DNA from: Salinibacterium sp. PAMC 21357 | Lineage (GTDB): Bacteria > Actinomycetota > Actinomycetes > Actinomycetales > Microbacteriaceae | Direction of reading: 5' to 3' | Length of the DNA stretch: 64,000 nucleotides | NCBI RefSeq assembly: GCF_000247645.1 | Contig: NZ_AHWA01000005.1 | Location: 248,001 to 312,000 of the forward strand | Shown: positions 39,742 through 46,691 of the stretch, in pieces | How the letters are laid out: the number at the start of each line of letters is the position of its first letter | Numbering within the stretch: position 1 is the first letter of the stretch | Position numbers and translations under genes: made by a program | The notes under the pieces: generated by a model | What the model was told of the DNA's origin: nothing | Database searches by the model: none | The model's input: only the letters and a program-made list of their open reading frames with translations

Positions 39742-40682
39742 CTGCTCTCTCCACTGAGCCAGTCACTGCAACGCTTAAGACCGGGTCGGCACGCAAGGTT
39801 CGCCGACCCGGCGACGGACGCTGGGCTGCAGTTTTCTTGGGTCCGTGGGCGATTGGGTTGGTGCTGCTCACAATCGGCCCGATGATGGCCTCGCTTTACC
39901 TGGCCTTCACTGATTACGACCTGCTGACCACTCCCACATGGACGGGATTCGATAACTTCACCCGGATGTTCACTGATCCGCTGTGGCAGAAGGCGATGAC
40001 AGTCACGATCATGTACGTCGCTGTGTCAGTTCCATTCCAGCTCGCATTCGCGCTAATGCTCGCGTTAGCGCTCAATAAGGGCGTCTGGGGTGTTGGCTTC
40101 TTTCGCTCGGTTTACTACATTCCGAGTCTTGTCGGCACGAGCGTGGCCATCGCCATCTTGTGGCGTCAGGTATTCGGCAGCGCAGGCCTGTTCAATCAAG
40201 GCCTCGGGCTGCTTGGCATCGAAAGCACCACAAGCTGGATTGGTGACTCGTCGACCGCTCTCTGGACACTTATCCTTCTGCGTGTATGGGAATTCGGTGC
40301 GCCCATGGTGATCTTTCTCGCGGGTCTACGCCAAATTCCGACCGAGCTCTACGAATCAGCGTCGCTTGACGGTGCCGGGCCATGGCGCCAGTTCTGGAAG
40401 ATCACCATGCCCTTGTTGACGCCAGTGCTGTTCTTCAACCTCGTACTTCAGATCATCAACGCATTTCAGGTATTCGGGTCGGCGTACATCATCGGCGGCA
40501 ATGGTGGAGGTCCCGCCAACTCGCTTCTTCTCTACTCGGTGTACCTGTATCAGGCCGCCTTCGCCAATTTCGAAATGGGATACGCCGCGGCCATGGCCTG
40601 GGTGCTGCTCATCCTCATTGGGGTCGTCACCGCGCTCAACTTCTGGGTCGGCCGCTTTTGGATCACTTACTCTGATGATTGA
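39738..40682 (+). CDS. Sugar ABC transporter permease (MalF/LacF type)
   Basis: A 314-residue membrane protein. A hydrophilic N-terminus of about 30 residues precedes six membrane segments. The EAA loop is in ELYESASLDGAGPWRQFWKITMP. Start is GTG in a GTGA overlap with the binding-protein stop. No ATPase gene is present in the operon, so a shared ATPase is expected. Confidence 0.9.
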   Translation: MTALSTEPVTATLKTGSARKVRRPGDGRWAAVFLGPWAIGLVLLTIGPMMASLYLAFTDYDLLTTPTWTGFDNFTRMFTDPLWQKAMTVTIMYVAVSVPFQLAFALMLALALNKGVWGVGFFRSVYYIPSLVGTSVAIAILWRQVFGSAGLFNQGLGLLGIESTTSWIGDSSTALWTLILLRVWEFGAPMVIFLAGLRQIPTELYESASLDGAGPWRQFWKITMPLLTPVLFFNLVLQIINAFQVFGSAYIIGGNGGGPANSLLLYSVYLYQAAFANFEMGYAAAMAWVLLILIGVVTALNFWVGRFWITYSDD

Positions 40683-40689
40683 GGCTCAC

Positions 40690-41571
40690 ATGACTACCAA
40701 CACCAGGTTGGCTGCCGTCGCAACTCGCAGACGCCGCCCTGTGCCCATCTCGAAGATCGTTCTCACTGTCGTCATATCCGTCGGCGCGTTCGGCATGCTC
40801 TACCCGCTGATTTGGCTCCTCTTCGCTTCGTTTAAACCGAACAACGAAATCTTCGCCGTGTCACAGCTATTGCCGCAGATATGGGAGTTCGGCAATTATG
40901 CCGAGGGATGGTTTGCTGCCGGCACCCAAACGTTTGGTCGCTATTTCGGCAACTCCGTCGTCATCGCGTTAGCCTCCGTCGTTGGCAACCTCATCTCTTG
41001 CTCGCTCGCGGCCTTCGCCTTCGTTCGGCTCAAATTCCGCTTCAAGAAACCGTTGTTCGCCCTGATGCTGATGACGGTGATGCTGCCCGCTCAAGTGACG
41101 ATCATCCCGCAGTTCATCTTGTTTCACTCGTGGGGTTGGGTGAACACGTACTGGCCGCTCATCTTGCCGAAGTTCTTCGGGGTCGAGGCCTTCTTCATCT
41201 TCCTGATGATCCAGTTCATTCGCGGCATCCCGCGGGATCTCGATGACGCAGCGCAGTTGGATGGGTGCAATCCGTGGCAGCTATTCTGGCGAATCATCCT
41301 TCCCCTTCTGCGCCCCGCGCTGGTCACCACGGCGATCTTCTCGTTCCTGTGGAGCTACAACGATTTCTTCTCACCGCTCATCTATTTGACGGAGTCGGAT
41401 CTCTTCACAGTCCCATTGGCGCTGCGTCAGTTCCTGGACTCATCCGGTGAATCCGCCTTCGGCCCGATGTTCGCCATGAGCACTCTGTCGCTGCTGCCGC
41501 CCATCATCATGTTCGCGATCTTCCAACGTCAAATCGTCGACGGAATCGCTACCTCCGGTTTGAAAGGTTGA
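40690..41571 (+). CDS. Sugar ABC transporter permease (MalG/LacG type)
   Basis: A 293-residue permease with the MalG signature IWLLFASFKPNNEIF after its first membrane segment and the EAA loop DLDDAAQLDGCNPWQLFWRIILPLL. The ATG at 40690 has TGAGG 6 bases upstream, formed by the previous stop; an alternative ATG at 40675 would overlap the upstream gene. It ends with the conserved GIATSGLKG, which also closes the first importer's MalG homologue (GLAQTGLKG). Confidence 0.9.
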   Translation: MTTNTRLAAVATRRRRPVPISKIVLTVVISVGAFGMLYPLIWLLFASFKPNNEIFAVSQLLPQIWEFGNYAEGWFAAGTQTFGRYFGNSVVIALASVVGNLISCSLAAFAFVRLKFRFKKPLFALMLMTVMLPAQVTIIPQFILFHSWGWVNTYWPLILPKFFGVEAFFIFLMIQFIRGIPRDLDDAAQLDGCNPWQLFWRIILPLLRPALVTTAIFSFLWSYNDFFSPLIYLTESDLFTVPLALRQFLDSSGESAFGPMFAMSTLSLLPPIIMFAIFQRQIVDGIATSGLKG

Positions 41572-41573
41572 CG

Positions 41574-42203
41574 ATGCTCTCGCGAATGACTCAGCACGCT
41601 CTCGACCTCGGTGCCCGCGCCGACGTGGTTGTGCGTTATCTGTGGCTCAACGTGTTGTGGCTTGCGGTCGCACTCACAATCGTGGGTGCACCCGCAGCCA
41701 CGGTCGCCATGCACGCCGTCACCGCAGAGTGGGCGGAGGGCGACGAGCGCCCCGTCGCACAACGCTTTTTCGCAGCCCTGCGCGCAACCGGTTTACGCGC
41801 GACCGCCGTCGGCGCCGCCCTAGCTATCGTCGCGTCACTCGTCACCATGAATGTCGTCATCGCGGCCGAAATGGGGCCACAGGCTCCCTTCGTACTGGGC
41901 GGGCTGGGGGCAGTGACGCTGGTGACTGCCCTTCTGGCAACCGGCGCACCGCTCGTGATCACCCAAGGCGCTCGTGGCATCGGCGGCATCGCCCGCGCGG
42001 CGGCCTACCGTGTTGCCACCCAGCCGGCGGCAGCAGTGGTGTCGCTCGGCTTGGTCCTAGCGATTGCTTTGGCCGCTCTCTCCTTTCCGCCATCGCTACT
42101 CATGCTGCCCGCACCGTGCGCGCAGCTCGTCCACTCCATCCGCTCCAAGCGACGGGTGGCATTCCATCTTCCGCGCACTCGCTCCGAAAGGACTTACGCA
42201 TGA
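41574..42203 (+). CDS. DUF624/YesL-like membrane protein
   Basis: A 209-residue protein with about five membrane segments and almost no soluble domain. Features include WLNVLWLAVALTIVGAPAATVAMHAV near residues 25-50 and the C-terminal LSFPPSLLMLPAPCAQLVHS. YesL-type proteins occur with sugar importers that take up pectin or plant-wall fragments, but their role is unknown. The ATG at 41574 lies 2 bases after the permease stop with AAAGG upstream; it overlaps the glycosidase gene by 4 bases. Assignment by pattern and context. Confidence 0.65.
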   Translation: MLSRMTQHALDLGARADVVVRYLWLNVLWLAVALTIVGAPAATVAMHAVTAEWAEGDERPVAQRFFAALRATGLRATAVGAALAIVASLVTMNVVIAAEMGPQAPFVLGGLGAVTLVTALLATGAPLVITQGARGIGGIARAAAYRVATQPAAAVVSLGLVLAIALAALSFPPSLLMLPAPCAQLVHSIRSKRRVAFHLPRTRSERTYA

Positions 42204-43273
42204 CTATTCTCAGCATTGAAAAAACCCACTTCTTGATCGACGGAAAAGTGGTGAACGCCGGACGCCGGCTCGGCGACATTCCACTCGACGGGCTACTGCT
42301 CAACAGCCGCATGATCAACGGCATCTTTGATGATCTGACTCCTGAAACCCGCAAGAACTGGGTCTACCCTGACACCGGGGTGTGGGATCCAGACCGCAAC
42401 ACTGACGAGTTCATCGCCGCTATGCCGCAGTGGCGCGCAGATGGCTTGGATGCCTTCACCGTCGGCGTGCAGGGCGGCAGCCCGTTCGGGTACAGCAAGG
42501 AACAAGCGTGGGACTCCGGTGGATACGATCCCGATGGCAGCCTGCGACCAGCATCGTTTGAGCGACTTCGCCGCATCCTCAACGCGGCCGACGACCTCGG
42601 CTTCGCCGTCATCCTCGACCTGTTCTATCAAGGACAAGAGATGCGACTCATTGACGATGCCGCAGTACGCCGTGCGGTAGTCGCTAGCGCGGATTTCATC
42701 CTTGAGGGAGGATGGCGCAACGTCGCGATCGAGATCGCGAATGAGTGCAACCTCCCGCACGAGTACACGCACAGCCGCCTCATGCGGGCAGAGAACGTGC
42801 ACGAGCTCATCTCACTCGCTCAGTCCGTCGAACGCGAAGGCCGTCGCCTTCTCGTGTCGTCGAGTTTCGTCGACATGAGACACGCGAAGGACAACCCCGA
42901 GGTCGTCTTCGTGACAAACGAGACTCTCGCGGTAGCCGACTTCGTGCTGCTGCACGGCAACGGTACGAAAACACCTCACGTCGTCGTGGAGGGTGCGGAA
43001 GAACTGAAAGCGATGCCGGGATATCGCGAAGTGCCGATCATCATCAATGAGGACGACCACTTCGAGTTCGACGCCGACGACAACCACATGAAGGCCGCGC
43101 TGCGGGCCGGTATCTCGTGGGGCTACTTCGATCCCGGTTCGGAGACCACGTGGCCAGACCCGCAGTCAACGCCTGGCGACTACGAAAACGGCTTCCAATC
43201 TGTTCCCATTAACTGGGGCGCGTCATCCGAATTGAAGCGCCGCTTTTTTGGAGAGCTTCGTTCGGTGCGTTGA
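42200..43273 (+). CDS. Glycoside hydrolase, clan GH-A (GH5-like TIM barrel)
   Basis: A 357-residue protein without signal peptide, so it acts on imported oligosaccharide. The clan-A acid/base is Glu182 in AIEIANECN (the Asn-Glu pair ending strand 4), and the nucleophile is probably Glu284 in PIIINEDDHF (strand 7). Strand 8 then gives GISWGYFDPG. Between them, VLLHGN carries a conserved-looking His252. The N-terminal part LLNSRMINGIFDD resembles GH5-like families acting on plant or bacterial polysaccharides. I cannot assign the family number or sugar. The ATG overlaps the previous stop (ATGA), and AAAGG stands ahead. Confidence 0.78.
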   Translation: MTILSIEKTHFLIDGKVVNAGRRLGDIPLDGLLLNSRMINGIFDDLTPETRKNWVYPDTGVWDPDRNTDEFIAAMPQWRADGLDAFTVGVQGGSPFGYSKEQAWDSGGYDPDGSLRPASFERLRRILNAADDLGFAVILDLFYQGQEMRLIDDAAVRRAVVASADFILEGGWRNVAIEIANECNLPHEYTHSRLMRAENVHELISLAQSVEREGRRLLVSSSFVDMRHAKDNPEVVFVTNETLAVADFVLLHGNGTKTPHVVVEGAEELKAMPGYREVPIIINEDDHFEFDADDNHMKAALRAGISWGYFDPGSETTWPDPQSTPGDYENGFQSVPINWGASSELKRRFFGELRSVR

Positions 43274-43334
43274 CGCCACACGGGAGAGGGCCGGCCGCGA
43301 CGCGCCTCAACCACTCATTTCGAAGGGGAATTTA

Positions 43335-44279
43335 ATGAGCATCGACCACCGTGTGAGCTGCAGCACAATTACTCTCCGGCACCTTCCTCTCAGGGAAGCG
43401 CTGACGGCCATCTCGGAGGCGGGTTTCACTGAGATTGACCTCGGTGCACTGCCCGGAGTTTGCGACCATGTGCCGTACGTTCTTGATCACGCCGCCGTCA
43501 GCGAGGTCTCGCGGATTGTGACGCTGTCGGGCCTAAGCGTGCGCTCAATCAATGCCGACGTCGGTGACCTCAACGTTCCTCTGGATGATCGAGCGACGGT
43601 CGCTCGAGCCGAACACGTCGACCGCCTCATCGACCTCTGCGTCGCTGTCGGCTCCCGTGCGTTGGTTCTCCCCAATGGACGCCAGCAACACGACCCGGTC
43701 GAGGGCTTGGAAAGCGACCTTGAATTGGTCGCCCGCGAACTCGCCGCCATCGACGCGAAAGCACGGGGGCGCGGCATCGAGTTGTGGGTCGAGGCACCGC
43801 ATTGGTTCCGATTGGTTTACGACCTGGACCGCACAGCGGCTCTGCTGGATCTGCTGCCCCCTACCGTGGGTGTTGTGTGTGATGTCAGCCACATCACGGC
43901 CAGCGGCTCCACTCCGCGAGCCTTTCTTGCTCGCTTTGGACGAAGAACGCGACATGTGCACATTCGGGATGCCGAGCCCGGGTACATTCACCACTCCGTG
44001 GGACAGGGAGTGGTCGATTTTCCCGATCTCGTTAGTGCTTTACATGACATTTCTTATGACGGCGTCATGGCGCTCGAACTGGAGACCCGAGACACCGCAG
44101 ACGCCGAACGGGCGCACGAAGCTCAACGAGTCGCGACCTACCTGTCCGGTCTTCTCAGCGTCAATGCTGACCTAAGGCAACAGTTGGATTCCACTGCCGC
44201 TGTCGAGCGATCAGCCGCGGTGACGACGATCGTGTCGGAGGGTGTCGCAGCAGGGTCGACAGTGTCAAGCGAGCTCTAA
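43335..44279 (+). CDS. Sugar phosphate isomerase/epimerase (AP endonuclease 2 fold) with chimeric C-terminus
   Basis: A 314-residue protein; the family normally ends near residue 275. The TIM barrel shows metal ligands Glu in LWVEAPHW, Asp in VVCDVSH, His in HVHIRDAEPG and Glu in MALELETRD. AAGGGG precedes the ATG. From about residue 278 the sequence (RQQLDSTAAVERSAAV) copies a segment of the HEAT-repeat protein encoded at 45825 (TQQLDSTDPVERSAAV), in the same frame and with about 50 of 57 identical bases (44166-44222 against 45906-45962). The last 20 residues after this are unmatched. The tail is therefore likely foreign to the enzyme. Confidence 0.82.
   Translation: MSIDHRVSCSTITLRHLPLREALTAISEAGFTEIDLGALPGVCDHVPYVLDHAAVSEVSRIVTLSGLSVRSINADVGDLNVPLDDRATVARAEHVDRLIDLCVAVGSRALVLPNGRQQHDPVEGLESDLELVARELAAIDAKARGRGIELWVEAPHWFRLVYDLDRTAALLDLLPPTVGVVCDVSHITASGSTPRAFLARFGRRTRHVHIRDAEPGYIHHSVGQGVVDFPDLVSALHDISYDGVMALELETRDTADAERAHEAQRVATYLSGLLSVNADLRQQLDSTAAVERSAAVTTIVSEGVAAGSTVSSEL
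44166..44222 (+). repeat. Segment duplicated between the isomerase 3' end and the HEAT-repeat gene
   Basis: Bases 44166-44222 match 45906-45962 with about seven mismatches over 57 bp, including an uninterrupted 21-base identity over the part encoding VERSAAV. Both copies are read in the same frame. It looks like a remnant of a partial gene duplication or a recombination junction. Confidence 0.8.
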
Positions 44280-44500
44280 GAGCTTGATGGAGGTGTGTCA
44301 AGAAATGAAGCCTACGGTGTCAGGATGACGCATGAATGCCGGGGAGCGTTGGCGCACCTTGACGTTTATTTAGGGTGTACCCCACTTGGGCGGTTCGCGA
44401 CCGCGAACGTCCGTAAGGGGAACCTCGAACGGAACGGCGGGTCAAAGAAGTCCACGGTGACAACGCGAAAGGCACCAGTCAGGACCGATACGGATCGCAC
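44280..44500. other. Intergenic region after the catabolic operon
   Basis: About 220 bases between the isomerase stop and the twin operators. A 73-codon plus-strand frame (44295-44516) is present but lacks protein-like composition or a convincing start and runs into the promoter, so I do not call it. No strong terminator hairpin is visible. Confidence 0.4.
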
Positions 44501-44544
44501 GTCAATCCATGGTTGACAAAAGACTTAGTCAATCTATGATTGAC
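44501..44544 (+). promoter_or_regulatory. Leaderless promoter covered by two identical-type palindromes
   Basis: Two 17-bp palindromes of form GTCAATCYATGRTTGAC lie at 44501-44517 and 44528-44544, period 27 bp. The promoter is near consensus: TTGACA at 44513-44518 and TATGAT at 44535-44540, spacing 16. The first palindrome overlaps the -35 and the second covers the -10. The ATG of the next gene at 44547 is 7 bases past the -10, where transcription should begin, so the mRNA is predicted to be leaderless. The most likely binder is the HTH protein encoded second in this unit. Confidence 0.82.
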
Positions 44545-44546
44545 AC

Positions 44547-44759
44547 ATGGTTCCTGAAAATTCGGCCCTGAAGTCGCGGGCAGCGTTCGTATCTACATTT
44601 CTCGCGCTTGCTTCCGTTGGTCTCGCGCTGTCCTCGCTTCTTGTGGCTTCCATTGCGATCAAGGTCGTAGTACTCGTTGTCGCCGTGTTGCTGATCGGCG
44701 CAGCTGGGGCTTACTTGGCCGTGGTGATCGCACGTCCCAAGCCACCCCGCGACCGGTGA
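44547..44759 (+). CDS. Small two-pass membrane protein, leaderless
   Basis: A 70-residue protein with two adjacent hydrophobic segments (about 13-36 and 37-61) and a basic tail (ARPKPPRDR). The start ATG coincides with the predicted transcription start. It overlaps the HTH gene by 4 bases (GTGA), so both are made together. I do not recognise the family; pairing of a small membrane protein with this type of HTH protein suggests a membrane-linked regulatory unit. Confidence 0.75.
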   Translation: MVPENSALKSRAAFVSTFLALASVGLALSSLLVASIAIKVVVLVVAVLLIGAAGAYLAVVIARPKPPRDR

Positions 44760-45349
44760 GCCAAGAACCCGAGCGGGCCGACGATATTCTGCGCCGCGCC
44801 CTGTCCGAGGCGCTTGCGTCGGTTGACCCAGCACTGGCGGGGCGCCTGGAACACGACCCCGACTCCTATCTGGACCTCATTGATCTGACATCCCGAAGCG
44901 CGGCGGAGATCAGTCAGCTTCTGCATTTTGCCGTCACGTCCGCTCGTCAGGCGGGCGTTAGCTGGGAGCGTATCGGGCAACGACTTGGCATGAGCCGGCA
45001 AGCAGCCCAGCAGAGGTTCGGACGGGCAATAGACAGCATCGACGTTCATGACGCTGGGGACAAGCGTCGCCTCTTTCCCCTGACCGCGTTCAACGAGATG
45101 GACGCGCTTGACGAAGCTGGACGCACGGGGTGGCATTCGATTGACTATGGAATGTACTTCCACGACGTCATCCAGTCCGATGAGCAATGGGAACACCGAC
45201 GCGTTGCCGCATTCGGATCCAGCCGACACAGCCTCGAGAGCGACGGATGGCACCGAATAGGAACAATGTGGTTTCCGTGGGCCTACTACGCGCGCCCCAC
45301 AGGGAAGCCAATCGAAGCAGCCAAACCACCCGCTGGTTCAAAGCCCTAA
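44756..45349 (+). CDS. HTH protein with conserved C-terminal WFPWAYY domain
   Basis: A 197-residue protein. A helix-turn-helix of the type common in Actinobacteria lies near residues 68-92 (GVSWERIGQRLGMSRQAAQQRF). The C-terminal half (about 105-185) contains FNEMDALDEAGRTGWHSI, WEHRRVAAFG and GWHRIGTMWFPWAYYARPTGKP, a pattern that looks conserved but which I cannot name. Start is GTG overlapping the previous stop. It likely binds the twin palindromes at 44501-44544 and represses its own operon; the C-terminal part may sense a ligand. Confidence 0.78.
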   Translation: MSQEPERADDILRRALSEALASVDPALAGRLEHDPDSYLDLIDLTSRSAAEISQLLHFAVTSARQAGVSWERIGQRLGMSRQAAQQRFGRAIDSIDVHDAGDKRRLFPLTAFNEMDALDEAGRTGWHSIDYGMYFHDVIQSDEQWEHRRVAAFGSSRHSLESDGWHRIGTMWFPWAYYARPTGKPIEAAKPPAGSKP

Positions 45350-45421
45350 CGGACGTCGTTACCTCAGCCAGGATCCGGACGCGACAGCGGGTGGGGTCTC
45401 TTTGTTCGCAAGGGGAACCTA

Positions 45422-45589
45422 TTACGGTCGGTAGTCTTCGCGGTCTTCGCGGTCTTCGCGGTCTTCGTAGAGTGAGCGAGCGCTGGGATCCGCGCTTCGG
45501 CCACCGTTGGCCGCTCCGCCTAACTGGGTAAACACGAATGCCAGGCGCTTAGCGACCCGACCCATCACATTGAGAAACCGTCTGAACAT
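45422..45589 (-). CDS. Small hypothetical protein with acidic/arginine repeat tail
   Basis: A possible 55-residue protein beginning MFRRFLNVMGRVAKRLAFVF and ending in repeats of Arg-Glu-Asp (YEDREDREDREDYRP). GGGA lies 7-10 bases ahead of the ATG. The N-terminus is a basic amphipathic helix and the tail is encoded by tandem 9-bp units, as seen in small Microbacteriaceae proteins, but I cannot confirm a family. It may equally be a chance frame across a repeat. Confidence 0.4.
   Translation of the reverse strand: MFRRFLNVMGRVAKRLAFVFTQLGGAANGGRSADPSARSLYEDREDREDREDYRP
45425..45467. repeat. 9-bp tandem repeat
   Basis: The unit CGGTCTTCG occurs three times in direct succession within 45440-45467, preceded by a variant copy (GTAGTCTTCG). 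Read on the minus strand it encodes Arg-Glu-Asp repeats of the small predicted protein; on the plus strand it would encode Gly-Leu-Arg repeats. Confidence 0.75.
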
Positions 45590-45824
45590 CGTTGGTCCCT
45601 TCTCGATTAGCTCAACTATATTCAGCACCGCAGTTCGACTGCAATACTCGCCTCCGCATCCCGGAGTTCGAACCGGGTCACAAGCGGAGCGCCGAATGCG
45701 CTGATGTCATCACACAGGCTTCGGTCACCCACTACGAGATGCCGATGCCGATGTCAGGTGTGAGGTCGCAGTAGCAGTGCGCCACCGCATCCGGCTGACC
45801 CGCTCGGGATAAAGTTGCGGTCAC

Positions 45825-46556
45825 ATGAAGAGCTCAGTGAGTCAGTTGCGTGGTCGTGGATTTTTGCGCGACGAGGACCTCGATGCGTCCCGCCACTTGT
45901 CGGCGGCTGAGCTGACGCAACAGTTGGACTCCACTGACCCTGTCGAGCGATCAGCCGCGGTGCGGTTACTTTCGCGTGCTGCGCCTCCGGATGCTTCGCT
46001 GAATCAGCTTTTCGTGGAGCGACTCATGCGAGAGACCAAGCTCTATACCAAGCTCGAACTGTGCGAAGCGCTCCAAGCGGGCGGCCACGAAACCGCCCAG
46101 CTGCTCATTCCGCTGCTCGGTGCTATCGGGCGGAATCAGCACGAAAAGCCCTCCGCCGAAGCGTTCAAGAAGACTAGCTACCCGCTTCCGCGAGACATCG
46201 TGGCGCGGATTCTCGCGCGTATGGGCCCTGTGGTGTTGCCGCCCTTGATCGCGGCCGTTGTCGACGGATCGCGGACGCAGGCGGTTGAGGCGATCGATGC
46301 CGTTGGCTTCCTCTGTTTCTATTCGGCGGCGACAACGACGGATCGGCTGGCTGCGCTTCACGCGCTCACCGAGAAGCTTCGCGGCAACCCTGATGACGAG
46401 CTCATGCAGTGGAAAATCGCGCGTGCGCTCGAGAGTTTCAATCATCCGGATGCCACGCTCATCCTTGAGCTAATCGTCGAGGAAAATGCCAATCCGGTGA
46501 TAGTTCAGGAAGCTCAGCGGTCGCTCGCGTTGGGTGCCGAACGGCCTGCGCTGTAG
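45825..46556 (+). CDS. HEAT-repeat domain protein
   Basis: A 243-residue all-helical protein built of HEAT-like repeats. Characteristic pairs are PVERSAAVRLLSRAAPPDASLNQLFVERL, LYTKLELCEALQAGG, LPRDIVARILARMGPVVLPPLIAAV, LMQWKIARALESFNHPDATLILELI and NPVIVQEAQRSLALG. HEAT proteins are protein-interaction scaffolds; a few act as lyases on phycobilin chromophores or as DNA glycosylases, but no such motif is seen. Residues about 28-46 (ELTQQLDSTDPVERSAAV) are duplicated at the end of the isomerase gene 1.7 kb upstream. It is monocistronic, ending in the hairpin at 46571-46599. Confidence 0.8.
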   Translation: MKSSVSQLRGRGFLRDEDLDASRHLSAAELTQQLDSTDPVERSAAVRLLSRAAPPDASLNQLFVERLMRETKLYTKLELCEALQAGGHETAQLLIPLLGAIGRNQHEKPSAEAFKKTSYPLPRDIVARILARMGPVVLPPLIAAVVDGSRTQAVEAIDAVGFLCFYSAATTTDRLAALHALTEKLRGNPDDELMQWKIARALESFNHPDATLILELIVEENANPVIVQEAQRSLALGAERPAL

Positions 46557-46570
46557 AGGGGCTTGTGGCG

Positions 46571-46599
46571 TTCTCCTGCGCCAATCATGCGCAGGAGAA
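46571..46599 (+). terminator. Hairpin after the HEAT-repeat gene
   Basis: TTCTCCTGCGC pairs perfectly with GCGCAGGAGAA (11 bp) around a 7-nt loop, 15 bases after the stop. There is no T tract on the plus strand. Confidence 0.75.
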
Positions 46600-46635
46600 A
46601 GATCCGCAACTATTACCGATCGTTGAGGTTTCACG

Positions 46636-46657
46636 CTAACTACGTCTCAACGTAGTT
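46636..46657. promoter_or_regulatory. MntR-type operator upstream of the metal importer
   Basis: AACTACGTCTCAACGTAGTT (46638-46657) is an inverted repeat with perfect 8-bp arms and a 4-bp spacer. Eighteen of 22 bases recur in the promoter of the DtxR-family gene at 50146-50167 (opposite strand). It lies 35 bp ahead of the importer's first gene. Confidence 0.78.
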
Positions 46658-46691
46658 TCTTAAAGAGGCTCTCCCAACATAGGATCAGAAC

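Noticed and set aside
44295-44516. A 73-codon plus-strand frame after the isomerase
   Set aside because: No ribosome-binding site, unusual composition, and its end runs through the promoter/operator region of the next unit.
45672-45692. T-arm-like string CCCGGTTCGAACTCCGGG on the minus strand, suggesting a tRNA
   Set aside because: The loop would be 8 bases, and no acceptor, D-arm or anticodon arm can be folded around it.
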